Positions 1 through 7,971 of a stretch of 64,000 nucleotides of DNA are shown here, piece after piece. The position numbers and the translations under genes are program-made. Within the stretch, counting starts at the first letter, position 1; each line of letters begins with the position of its first letter. The notes beneath the pieces were generated by a model, which ran no database searches, was not told the origin of the DNA, and worked only from the letters and a program-made list of their open reading frames with translations. The stretch lies in NCBI GenBank assembly GCA_937960785.1, contig CALGOZ010000115.1:32049-96048 (forward strand), given 5' to 3'. This DNA is from an uncultured Pseudogracilibacillus sp. Lineage in GTDB: Bacteria > Bacillota > Bacilli > Bacillales > Amphibacillaceae.

Positions 1-1
1 G

Positions 2-625
2 ATTTGGCGTGATATTGCAGATCACGAAGTTCCAGAGCACGTAAACCCGGCTTACCATTTTTCAGCCTTTGTTTACTGCTTCGGTGGTCTAACGTTTTTT
101 GTCGTCGTAATCCAAGTATTGTCAGGAATGTTCTTAACGATGTATTACGTACCTGACATTGAGAACGCATGGAAATCTGTTTATTACTTGCAGACTCAAG
201 TTGCCCACGGACAAATTGTACGTGGTATGCACCATTGGGGAGCAAGTGTGGTAATCGTAATGTTACTACTACATACATTGCGTGTGTTTTTCCAAGGAGC
301 CTACAAGAAACCACGTGAATTAAACTGGATGGTTGGAGTGCTCTTATTCTTTGTTATGTTAGGCCTCGGCTTTACAGGTTACCTGTTACCGTGGGATAAC
401 AAAGCTTATTTTGCTACACAAGTAGGATTACAAATTGCTGAGCAAGTTCCGTTTATCGGTGAGCATTTACTAACTTTATTAGCGGGTGACCCTAATATTG
501 TAGGAGCTCAAACATTAACACGGTTCTTTGCGATTCATGTCTTCTTCTTACCAGGTGCATTGTTTGCACTGTTAGCAGTTCACTTTATTTTAATTCGTAG
601 ACAAGGAATTGCTGGACCACTATAA
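2..625 (+). CDS. qcrB: Menaquinol:cytochrome c reductase cytochrome b subunit, 5' end outside window
   Basis: Transmembrane cytochrome b of the bc (b6f-like) complex, which passes electrons from menaquinol to cytochrome c. The reading frame is open from base 2, so the N-terminus lies before the window; 207 residues are visible against about 224 in the B. subtilis protein, so roughly 17 are missing. The visible part starts IWRDIADHEVPEHVNPAYHF, as in QcrB. Heme-ligand histidines lie in GMHHWGAS and LLLHTLR, with further conserved HVFFLPG near the end; several hydrophobic helices alternate with short loops. It is followed after 17 bases by qcrC, the usual qcrABC order, so qcrA is expected just upstream of the window. 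Identification is secure. Confidence 0.97.
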   Translation: MWRDIADHEVPEHVNPAYHFSAFVYCFGGLTFFVVVIQVLSGMFLTMYYVPDIENAWKSVYYLQTQVAHGQIVRGMHHWGASVVIVMLLLHTLRVFFQGAYKKPRELNWMVGVLLFFVMLGLGFTGYLLPWDNKAYFATQVGLQIAEQVPFIGEHLLTLLAGDPNIVGAQTLTRFFAIHVFFLPGALFALLAVHFILIRRQGIAGPL

Positions 626-642
626 AATAGGGAGGGAAAGCT

Positions 643-1422
643 GTGAAACGTGGTAAAGGAATGCGTTTTGTTGGCGACTCAAGAGTTAGTGCTGACAAAA
701 CATCGCAAGTACCTAAAGATTATTCAGAATACCCTGGACGAACAGAAGCCTTTTGGCCCAACTTCCTATTAAAGGAATGGCTTGTTGGTTCAGTATTCTT
801 AATTGGATTCTTAACAGCAACAGCTGTATCGCCATCTCCTCTCGAAGGAGTAGCGAATCCGTCTGATGCATCATACTTACCATTACCTGACTGGTATTTC
901 CTGTTCTTATATCAGTTGTTAAAATATCAATTCGCAGCTGGAGATTACGTACTAATCGGTATTTTAGTTATTCCTGGAATTGCCTTTGGAGCGTTATTTT
1001 TAGCACCGTTTCTCGATCGTGGACCAGGAAGACGGCCGCAACAACGTCCAATCGCGGTTTCAATGATGTTGCTTGCTCTTGTAGCGACAATCTGGTTAAC
1101 GTATGAATCTGCTGCAGCAGTAGACTGGAAGCAAATTGCTGAAGATAACAAACCAATTCCACCAGGCGAAGAGGTAGAAATCGATACAGATCACCCAGGA
1201 TACGAAGTGTATGCTAATAGCTGTATTAGCTGTCATGGTGATGAGTTAGAAGGTGGGGCAGCTGGTCCTACATTAATCGGTATCGAACGTTCTGGTGATG
1301 AAATCGCTGATATTTCGGTAAATGGTATCGGTGATATGCCAGCAGGATTATTTGATGGAACAGATGAGGAGCTCGATGATTTAGTCGACTTTATCTTATC
1401 TGTTAATGAAGAAGCTGAATAA
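643..1422 (+). CDS. qcrC: Menaquinol:cytochrome c reductase cytochrome c/subunit IV fusion
   Basis: 259-residue subunit in which a b6f-type subunit IV is fused to a membrane-tethered c-type cytochrome, the typical Bacillus arrangement. The N-terminal half has subunit-IV motifs (LPDWYFLFLYQLLKY, about residues 82-96) and three hydrophobic segments; the C-terminal extracytoplasmic part carries the heme c site CISCH at residues 194-198, with a Met ligand likely in GDMPAG. Starts at GTG after GGGAGGG. It is the last gene of the qcr operon, closed by a terminator. Heme attachment requires cytochrome c maturation, for which ccdA lies at 31335 in this window. Confidence 0.97.
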   Translation: MKRGKGMRFVGDSRVSADKTSQVPKDYSEYPGRTEAFWPNFLLKEWLVGSVFLIGFLTATAVSPSPLEGVANPSDASYLPLPDWYFLFLYQLLKYQFAAGDYVLIGILVIPGIAFGALFLAPFLDRGPGRRPQQRPIAVSMMLLALVATIWLTYESAAAVDWKQIAEDNKPIPPGEEVEIDTDHPGYEVYANSCISCHGDELEGGAAGPTLIGIERSGDEIADISVNGIGDMPAGLFDGTDEELDDLVDFILSVNEEAE

Positions 1423-1432
1423 TCGAACTATT

Positions 1433-1470
1433 AACACCTTCCTTCTTAAATGGAGGAGGGTGTTTTTTAT
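1433..1470 (+). terminator. Rho-independent terminator after qcrC
   Basis: Arms AACACCTTCCT (1433-1443) and AGGAGGGTGTT (1454-1464) pair with one G-T wobble, followed by a T run. It closes the qcr operon. Confidence 0.85.
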
Positions 1471-1524
1471 TTCGTTTTTATAAATCAATATGCTACACTT
1501 TTTCATAAATAAGTTGATAAAGAA

Positions 1525-2127
1525 ATGGGTGTATTTATGGTCGCATTAATAAGGCAACTATTAGTATATAAACCGTTTATTCTTATCTTATTTATCATAA
1601 ACTTATTCGGTACTATTTATGGATTCTTATGGTATGAATCCCAACTTAAAGTTACTCCTTTAATTTTTATTCCTTTTGTTCCTGATAGTCCGACGGCGAG
1701 TTTATTTTTTACTATATTTTTATTATTTTTTCTTCTCAATCGTTCTGTACCATATATCGAAGCATTAGCTGTTACGTCTTTAATTAAATATGGTATTTGG
1801 GCTGTGGTCATGAATTTATTTACTTTATATATTGAAGGGGAACTAATGTGGCAAGGTTATATGTTAATTATTTCTCATGGATTAATGGCCGTACAAGCAG
1901 TTCTTTATTTACCATATTATCGAATTCAATTAAAACATTTAACCGTTGCTGGGATCGTTCTTTCACATAATGAAATGATCGACTATGTTTTTGGAATGAT
2001 GCCAATTTACTCTTCTTTAACAGATTATATGCAAGGTATTGGCTACTTCACCTTTTGGTTATCAGTCTGTACGATATTGTTTGTATATCATGCATTAAAG
2101 CGATGGAATCCTTACTGGAATTCATAA
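1525..2127 (+). CDS. ypjA: YpjA-like DUF1405 integral membrane protein
   Basis: About 200 residues, almost entirely hydrophobic helices with short loops, matching the DUF1405 family (YpjA) that follows qcrC in B. subtilis. Function is unknown. Conserved-looking features are the N-terminal KPFILILFIINLFGTIYGF helix, a WYESQL loop and HGLMAVQAVLYLPYY near residue 113. The ATG at 1525 has no convincing Shine-Dalgarno; the ATG four codons later (1537) is an equally possible start. Position directly downstream of the bc-complex operon suggests, but does not prove, a link to respiration. Confidence 0.8.
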   Translation: MGVFMVALIRQLLVYKPFILILFIINLFGTIYGFLWYESQLKVTPLIFIPFVPDSPTASLFFTIFLLFFLLNRSVPYIEALAVTSLIKYGIWAVVMNLFTLYIEGELMWQGYMLIISHGLMAVQAVLYLPYYRIQLKHLTVAGIVLSHNEMIDYVFGMMPIYSSLTDYMQGIGYFTFWLSVCTILFVYHALKRWNPYWNS

Positions 2128-2185
2128 AAAGTAACAACCTAACATATAGTTGAAGAAGATTCAATTATGTTAGGGGTGATCTTTC

Positions 2186-2449
2186 GTGCGTTTACTCTTT
2201 TACCTTCCGTTTTTACTTTTTTCAAAATTAGAAGTATTGACGAACGCTCCTTCAAATATGACACAAGCTACATTAGCATTTTCTAATGATCACCAAGAAC
2301 CGCTTTTTTTATCGAGCATCGTATCTTTTTTATCTTTGGTACTTTTAATCGGGGGTTCAATTTTAGTTACTTTAACTTATGTAGGTTGGAGAAAATTTAA
2401 AGCTACTAAAATGAATAAACAAAGGAAAAAGCGTAACTCTAATTATTGA
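2186..2449 (+). CDS. ypjB: Shrunken YpjB-like sporulation protein
   Basis: 87 residues with GTG start 7 bases after AGGGGTGAT. It has an N-terminal hydrophobic signal-like segment (residues 1-14), a short polar stretch and a C-terminal membrane helix ending in LVTLTYVGWRKFKA, then a basic tail. That C-terminus matches what I recall of YpjB, an exported sporulation protein of about 260 residues in B. subtilis that occupies exactly this place after ypjA. The large central domain is absent: signal and anchor are joined by only about 25 residues. The frame is open and has a good ribosome binding site, so it may be a viable minimal protein rather than dead DNA. The call rests on synteny plus the C-terminal motif. 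Confidence 0.6.
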   Translation: MRLLFYLPFLLFSKLEVLTNAPSNMTQATLAFSNDHQEPLFLSSIVSFLSLVLLIGGSILVTLTYVGWRKFKATKMNKQRKKRNSNY

Positions 2450-2513
2450 CTTCAACGAAAAATTTGACTATTATTGACTATGTAAGTACTTTTACAATAA
2501 AAGGAGTGTCGCT

Positions 2514-3194
2514 ATGTCTATGGGAATGTATTTGATTTACTTTGCACTATTGTTAATCGTTCCGCTTTGGGCACAAATGAAGGTAAAAAGTGCCTATAAA
2601 AAATATTCTCAAGTTCCAACATCAAGTCAAATGACAGGTTTTGAAGTTGCTCGACAAATATTAGATGAGAATGGATTGTTCGATGTAACGATTGAAGAAG
2701 TTAAGGGAACTTTAACAGACCATTATGATCCACGGTCAAAAACGGTTCGCTTATCAAGTGATAATTATCACGGTAGATCGATGGCTGCTTCAGCTGTGGC
2801 GGCCCATGAAGTTGGGCACGCTTTACAAGATGCGGAAGAATATGGGTTTCTAAAATTTCGTACAAGCTTAGTACCGTTAGCTCAATTCGGTTCGAGTACA
2901 GCTTTTTACATTATTTTGGCTGGTATACTTTTTAATATGATGAACTTGCTTTTAGTTGGAATCTTTTTTATGGCTTTTGCTGTCTTATTCCAACTCGTTA
3001 CATTACCAGTAGAATTCAACGCTTCTTCCAGAGCGATGGACCAACTTGTAGGAATGGGAATTATCGCTCATAATGAAGAACGCGATACGAAGAAAGTATT
3101 AGATGCTGCGGCGTTAACATATGTTGCTGCTGCATTAGTAGCTGTAGCAGAGTTGTTCCGCTTTATCTTAATTTTCTTAGCAAATCGTGATTAA
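2514..3194 (+). CDS. YugP-family membrane zinc metallopeptidase
   Basis: 226 residues of the Zn_peptidase_2 (YugP) family. The zinc motif HEVGHALQ (HExxH) lies near residue 96, after an SDNYHGRS segment typical of the family. Hydrophobic helices precede (residues 3-18) and follow (about 115-165, 195-222) the catalytic region, placing the active site at the membrane. Strong Shine-Dalgarno AAAGGAG before ATG 2514. Substrate unknown. In B. subtilis yugP is elsewhere, so its place between ypjB and ypjC is a local arrangement. It ends at a terminator shared with the converging gene. Confidence 0.85.
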   Translation: MSMGMYLIYFALLLIVPLWAQMKVKSAYKKYSQVPTSSQMTGFEVARQILDENGLFDVTIEEVKGTLTDHYDPRSKTVRLSSDNYHGRSMAASAVAAHEVGHALQDAEEYGFLKFRTSLVPLAQFGSSTAFYIILAGILFNMMNLLLVGIFFMAFAVLFQLVTLPVEFNASSRAMDQLVGMGIIAHNEERDTKKVLDAAALTYVAAALVAVAELFRFILIFLANRD

Positions 3195-3250
3195 AAAAAG
3201 GCTAGTAAATAGATCTCATGTATAAAAGATCTTATTTACTAGCTTTTTTA
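3195..3250. terminator. Bidirectional terminator between convergent genes
   Basis: Long hairpin with arms around GGCTAGTAAATAGATC and GATCTTATTTACTAGC, flanked by A and T runs on both sides. It can serve the metallopeptidase gene and the converging YitT gene. Confidence 0.85.
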
Positions 3251-4123
3251 TTGCTCTGGATGAATTGGTTCTTTTCGGTCATCTAAGGTAAAACCTTCTC
3301 CCATCACTTCATGAACAGTCATTACTGATACAAAAGCGTGTGGGTCGACTTGTAAAATAACATTTTTTGCCTTTACAATCTCATTTTTACCGACGATACA
3401 GTAAAGGACTTCCTGTTCTTCTTTCGTATAATGTCCTTTTCCTTTTAAGACCGTTACTCCTCTTTCCATTTCAGTATTAATTAAATCGGCAATTTCCCTA
3501 TGTTTTTTTGAAATAATAATTAAACCTCTAGCAGAATAAGCACCCTCTTGAATAAAATCGATGACACGAGCTCCGATATAAACTAATAATAAAGTGTATA
3601 CTCCTTCACGCATATTTAAGTAAAAGATTATCGAAGTCGTAATAACGAAAAAATCGAATAAAAACAATGTCTTACCCATACTCCAGCCTATATATTTGTT
3701 AACGATCCGGGCAATTATATCAACACCACCAGTAGTCCCACCGTAACGGAAGATAATACCGAGTCCTGACCCGATAAACACACCAGCAAGGATAGCGACT
3801 AGGGTCATATCTTTCTCTAAATCGATAGAAAAGCTATATTGTTGAAATAAGGTTAAAAAGCCTGAGACAGAAAATGTACCAATTAATGTATAAATAAAGG
3901 TTATCTTACCTAACACTTTCCATCCGATGAAAAATAGCGGTATATTAAAAACTAGATATGTAATTGCCGGGTCCCATTTGAATAAAAAATATAACAGCAA
4001 AGTAATTCCAGTAAATCCGCCTTCACCTAAATTGTTCGGCATATTAAAATGAACAATGCCAAAGGAAAAGACGGCAGAACCAATTAAAATAAATAAAATA
4101 TTTTTTATACGTAAACCAAACAT
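3248..4123 (-). CDS. ypjC: YitT-family membrane protein with DUF2179 domain
   Basis: 291-residue protein of the YitT/YpjC family. The first two thirds carry five to six membrane helices with the family signature FRYGGTTGGVDIIA (about residue 140); the C-terminus is a soluble DUF2179 domain (KGKGHYTKEEQEVLYCIV onward). Transport role suspected for the family but unproven. I chose the ATG at 4123 because AAGGAGG lies just upstream on the minus strand; the frame extends nine codons further with no ribosome site. Synteny with B. subtilis ypjABCD supports ypjC. It is transcribed against its neighbours. Confidence 0.85.
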   Translation of the reverse strand: MFGLRIKNILFILIGSAVFSFGIVHFNMPNNLGEGGFTGITLLLYFLFKWDPAITYLVFNIPLFFIGWKVLGKITFIYTLIGTFSVSGFLTLFQQYSFSIDLEKDMTLVAILAGVFIGSGLGIIFRYGGTTGGVDIIARIVNKYIGWSMGKTLFLFDFFVITTSIIFYLNMREGVYTLLLVYIGARVIDFIQEGAYSARGLIIISKKHREIADLINTEMERGVTVLKGKGHYTKEEQEVLYCIVGKNEIVKAKNVILQVDPHAFVSVMTVHEVMGEGFTLDDRKEPIHPEQ

Positions 4124-4276
4124 TTCTTTCCTCCTTATTATAGTTGTCATGACTTGTCGTTCTTTAGTATAGTCAACAAGTGTGGTCGTTACAATTATAA
4201 ATATATTTGTTGTAAAACGAAAATGTTTTAGCTAACATTAAAGTTAACGTAAATATAGTAAGGAGTTATTAGCTAT

Positions 4277-4612
4277 ATGTCGAAAATTTATACGACGAAA
4301 GAGATTGAACAGATAGTTGATCAGTACATTTCTCAATTTGAGGAAGGTTACTTTTCCCCTCTAGCATTAACTGCTCGCTTATCGGAGGAAGTAGGCGAAT
4401 TAGCGCGAGAAATTAATCATACTTACGGGGAAAAACCGAAAAAGCCGACGGAAGAAGTAAAAACAATTGAAGAAGAAATCGGTGATATTTTATTCGTGTT
4501 AGCATGTTTTACAAATTCCCTCGACTTAGATTTATCGAAAGCGTTCCATACAACGATGACAAAATTTGAAGAAAGAGATAAAGACCGCTGGACGCGTAAA
4601 AATAAAGATTAA
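4277..4612 (+). CDS. ypjD: MazG-family nucleotide pyrophosphohydrolase (YpjD)
   Basis: 111 residues. The MazG metal-binding pattern is visible: EEVGELAREI (about residues 38-47) and, after a spacer, EEEIGDILFVL (about 69-79), giving the ExxE and ExxD acidic ligands for Mg2+. Family members hydrolyse (d)NTPs to monophosphates and pyrophosphate, often to clear damaged nucleotides. TAAGGAG precedes the ATG. It sits 21 bases before dapB as in B. subtilis, and the two are probably cotranscribed. Exact nucleotide substrate cannot be read from sequence. Confidence 0.88.
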   Translation: MSKIYTTKEIEQIVDQYISQFEEGYFSPLALTARLSEEVGELAREINHTYGEKPKKPTEEVKTIEEEIGDILFVLACFTNSLDLDLSKAFHTTMTKFEERDKDRWTRKNKD

Positions 4613-4633
4613 TGATAAAGTAGGAGGATTTTA

Positions 4634-5425
4634 ATGACAACATCAATCGTATTAGCCGGTCCACGAGGTAAGATGGGACAAGAAGCACTTAAAATGATCA
4701 CAAATACACCAGAGTTTAAACTCGTAGGTGTCATTGATCGTAAACGGGAAGATATTTCTTTTGAAAAGGAGGATATCCCTGTATTTTACGATGCTGAACA
4801 ATGTTTTACAAAGTTAAAACCAGATGTATTTATAGATTTAACGATTCCAGAAGTCGGGTTTTTACACACGAAAGCAGCTCTAGAAAATAAAGTCCGGGCT
4901 GTTGTAGGTACGTCGGGTTTTACTGAAGAAAACGTAAACGAGTTACGTTCGATTGCAGAAAAGAACAAAACAGGCTGTATTATCGCTCCTAACTTTGCTT
5001 TAGGTGCGGTACTTATGATGGCTTTTGCAAAAGTTTCAGCTAAATTTTTCCCTGATGTGGAAATTATTGAAAAGCATCACGATCAAAAGATTGATTCACC
5101 ATCGGGTACAGCGGTAAAAACAATCGAATTAATTCAAGAAAATCGTAAACCGAAAATCCAAGGTCATCCTGAAGAATACGAAACAGTTGAAGGGGCAAGG
5201 GGTGGAGATGTCGATGGTATTAAAGTACATAGTGTGCGTTTGCCGGGTCTTGTAGCTCATCAAGAAGTAATCTTTGGTGGCAAAAGCGAGCTTTTCACGA
5301 TTAAACACGATTCTTTTCATCGAGAATCATTTATGGGTGGGCTGAAATTAGCAGTTGAAAAAGTAACGGAACTTGATTCGTTAGTATATGGTTTAGAACA
5401 TGTCATGGGACTTGATTTTGTCTAA
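4634..5425 (+). CDS. dapB: 4-hydroxy-tetrahydrodipicolinate reductase
   Basis: 263 residues, the usual length. Reduces hydroxy-tetrahydrodipicolinate in the diaminopimelate/lysine pathway, supplying peptidoglycan, spore dipicolinate and lysine. The dinucleotide-binding loop GPRGKMG is at residues 9-15, VVGTSGF and APNFALGAV follow, and the catalytic dyad region EKHHDQKIDSPSGTA begins near residue 146. Shine-Dalgarno TAGGAGG precedes the ATG. In B. subtilis mgsA and bshB1 follow dapB; here bshA comes next after 210 bases. Confidence 0.97.
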   Translation: MTTSIVLAGPRGKMGQEALKMITNTPEFKLVGVIDRKREDISFEKEDIPVFYDAEQCFTKLKPDVFIDLTIPEVGFLHTKAALENKVRAVVGTSGFTEENVNELRSIAEKNKTGCIIAPNFALGAVLMMAFAKVSAKFFPDVEIIEKHHDQKIDSPSGTAVKTIELIQENRKPKIQGHPEEYETVEGARGGDVDGIKVHSVRLPGLVAHQEVIFGGKSELFTIKHDSFHRESFMGGLKLAVEKVTELDSLVYGLEHVMGLDFV

Positions 5426-5490
5426 ACTTCTGCTTAATATATGATTGGAATTGTTACTATATAATAATTGTTTTAATTTGTGAACAAATG

Positions 5491-5520
5491 TATACAAAAG
5501 AAAAGTAAACATGGTATGAT
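5491..5520 (+). promoter_or_regulatory. Candidate sigma-A promoter for bshA
   Basis: TATACA (5491-5496), 18-base spacer, TATGAT (5515-5520). It lies in the dapB-bshA gap at the point where mgsA and bshB1 would be expected. Confidence 0.5.
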
Positions 5521-5635
5521 AATAACGTATGATTAAAAAAACTTATAATAAACGTATAAAAATATTAAACGTTTATCTTTTGATGTTCAACAATCGTACA
5601 CTATTGTCAGCGTACTCTAAAAAGGATGTATGAAC

Positions 5636-6763
5636 ATGATAAAAGTAGGCATAACGTGTTATCCAACGATCGGTGGCTCAGGGATTATTGCAACAGAACT
5701 CGGTAAAATGCTAGCAGAACATGTTGGATACGAAGTGCATTTTATTACGTCTAGTTTACCTTTTCGTTTAGATTGTGTAAATCCAGAAATTCATTTTCAT
5801 GAAGTGGAGATAAGTCATTATCCTGTATTTCAATACCCACCTTATGATTTAGCTTTAGCAGCTAAAATGGCGGAAGTAATCGATCGGGAACAGCTCGACA
5901 TATTACACGTACATTATGCTATGCCTCATGCAATAAGTGCTATTTTAGCTCGAGATATCGCAAAACACGATGTAAAAATTGTGACAACCTTACATGGAAC
6001 CGATATTACGGTCTTAGCTTTTGACAAAACGTTTAAAAAAATGATTACATATGGTATAGAAAAATCGGATGCGGTAACAGCTGTTTCACAAGATTTAATA
6101 ACTCGAACGAAACAACATTTGAAAGTTGACCAAAATATCGAAGTCATTTATAACTTCGTAAATGAAGATGTATATTATAAAAAAAATGCCGACTATTTAA
6201 AACAACATTACCAAATAGAAGATGATGAAAAAGTGCTGATTCATATATCGAACTTCCGAAAGGTAAAACGAATTCCCGATATAATTGAAACCTTTTACAA
6301 TGTTCGAAAGAAAATAAAAGCAAAATTAATGTTAGTCGGCGATGGTCCGGAATTACAAACAGCCTTCGAGTTAGTTGATCATTTCAACCTAAATGAAGAT
6401 GTTTTATTTTTAGGTCGACAAAAGGATATTAGTAACTTATTATCAATCTCCGATTTAATGTTATTATTATCCGAACAGGAAAGCTTCGGTCTTGTCCTTT
6501 TAGAAGCAATGGCATGTGAAGTACCGGCAATAGGAACGAATATTGGCGGAATACCGGAAGTAATTGTCCAAGGAGAAACAGGTTATCTTGTCGACTTAGG
6601 TGATGTTAAAACAGCTGCAAAAAAGGCCGTCGATCTTTTATCAGATGAAGATCGTTTAAAACAGTTTCGGACATCAGCCTTTGAGCGGGCGAGAACTGTT
6701 TTCCATTCGAAGACGATTATTAAGCAATATATGAATTTATATAAACGATTATTAAAAGAGTAG
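5636..6763 (+). CDS. bshA: Bacillithiol synthase glycosyltransferase BshA
   Basis: 375-residue GT4 glycosyltransferase joining GlcNAc from UDP-GlcNAc to L-malate, the first step of bacillithiol synthesis. The N-terminus KVGITCYPTIGGSGIIATEL is the BshA signature, and the donor-binding ESFGLVLLEAMAC motif lies near residue 283. An ATG two codons upstream (5630) sits too close to AAAGGATG, so 5636 is preferred. The gene ends at TAG overlapping the cca leader. The deacetylase gene bshB1, normally adjacent, is not here, so de-acetylation must rely on a BshB encoded elsewhere. Confidence 0.95.
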   Translation: MIKVGITCYPTIGGSGIIATELGKMLAEHVGYEVHFITSSLPFRLDCVNPEIHFHEVEISHYPVFQYPPYDLALAAKMAEVIDREQLDILHVHYAMPHAISAILARDIAKHDVKIVTTLHGTDITVLAFDKTFKKMITYGIEKSDAVTAVSQDLITRTKQHLKVDQNIEVIYNFVNEDVYYKKNADYLKQHYQIEDDEKVLIHISNFRKVKRIPDIIETFYNVRKKIKAKLMLVGDGPELQTAFELVDHFNLNEDVLFLGRQKDISNLLSISDLMLLLSEQESFGLVLLEAMACEVPAIGTNIGGIPEVIVQGETGYLVDLGDVKTAAKKAVDLLSDEDRLKQFRTSAFERARTVFHSKTIIKQYMNLYKRLLKE

Positions 6764-6777
6764 TGAAAGGTGAAACG

Positions 6778-7971
6778 ATGGAAATTCAACGAATTGACGC
6801 ATTTAGAAAAGCAATTCCGCTTCTTAAAAGATTAAATCAAGCCGGCTTTGAAGCTTATTTTGTCGGTGGTTGTGTTCGCAATTACTTGTTAGGTGTTGAC
6901 ATTAACGATATCGATATAACAACAGATGCAACCCCCGAACAAGTGGAGAAATTGTTTCACCAAGTTATTCCTGTTGGCGTAGAGCACGGAACAGTCATCG
7001 TCCGATTTCATGATCAATCTTATGAAGTAACGACCTATCGAAAGAAGGATGCTAACACCAATGAATTTCACTTTAGTGACCGCATAGACGAGGATTTACT
7101 GTATCGTGACTTTACGATGAATGCTTTAGCGATGGACATACATGGTCGCATTATCGATTATGTTGAAGGAAAAAAAGCGATAAAAAATCGTCTTATCGAA
7201 GCAGTAAACGATGCTGAGAGTCGTTTTCGAGAAGATCCATTACGAATGCTTCGGGCAATTCGTTTTGTCGCTCAATTTAATTTTTCAATAGAAAGACGCA
7301 CACTGCAAGCGATTAATAATTTACGTCACTTAATTGAAGGTGTGGCAATCGAACGTATTAAAGACGAAACGGATACATTAATTAAGGGTCCTTATTTTAA
7401 AAAGGCACTATATTATTTACATCATACAAAATTAATTTATTCGCTACCCTTGTTCAAGGAACATAAACAATTTATCGAGATATTAGAGAAAGAAACGTCA
7501 CATTTTGAATCTTTTTCTCATATGGTAGCATTGTTATATTACTACGATCGGACGATTACTCCTTCACGTTGGATAAAAGAATGGAACGGTTCAAATAAAG
7601 AGAAAAAAGATGCTCAATTATTAACTGAAGCGCTTTTTGCATATGAAAAAGACGGAATGACCCTCTGGATTGCCTATCGTTTACCAGAGGCTTTACATAA
7701 GCCCTTTGTAAAAATAATTGATACAATGGACGAAGGGTCGCTTTCAATCGAACAACTTAGATATTTTACGAAAAACTTAACAATTCGTTCACGAGATGAA
7801 CTAAAGGTTAACGGTTATTTATTAATGAAATGGTTTCCAAACCGTAAACGAGGGAAATGGTTAAAAGAAATGCTCGATGCAATCGAGTATGCAGTTGTAA
7901 TGAATCAACTCGTGAACGAAGAAGAAAAGATAAAGGAATGGATTACATGTCATCCACTCGCAACAGATTAA
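6778..7971 (+). CDS. cca: CCA-adding tRNA nucleotidyltransferase
   Basis: 397-residue class II nucleotidyltransferase that builds or repairs the 3' CCA end of tRNA. Motifs: GGCVRNYLLG near residue 32, then DIDITTDATP carrying the catalytic aspartates, RDFTMNALAMD, and the ERRTLQAI/IERIKDE nucleotide-recognition region. ATG 6778 follows AAAGGTG; an upstream in-frame GTG at 6763 overlaps the bshA stop and lacks a site. The 3' end overlaps birA by 25 bases, as in B. subtilis, so cca-birA are translationally linked. Confidence 0.95.
   Translation: MEIQRIDAFRKAIPLLKRLNQAGFEAYFVGGCVRNYLLGVDINDIDITTDATPEQVEKLFHQVIPVGVEHGTVIVRFHDQSYEVTTYRKKDANTNEFHFSDRIDEDLLYRDFTMNALAMDIHGRIIDYVEGKKAIKNRLIEAVNDAESRFREDPLRMLRAIRFVAQFNFSIERRTLQAINNLRHLIEGVAIERIKDETDTLIKGPYFKKALYYLHHTKLIYSLPLFKEHKQFIEILEKETSHFESFSHMVALLYYYDRTITPSRWIKEWNGSNKEKKDAQLLTEALFAYEKDGMTLWIAYRLPEALHKPFVKIIDTMDEGSLSIEQLRYFTKNLTIRSRDELKVNGYLLMKWFPNRKRGKWLKEMLDAIEYAVVMNQLVNEEEKIKEWITCHPLATD

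Noticed and set aside
5545..5580. TAAACGT...ACGTTTA inverted repeat before bshA
   Set aside because: Only 7 bp and AT-rich; not convincing as a terminator or operator.
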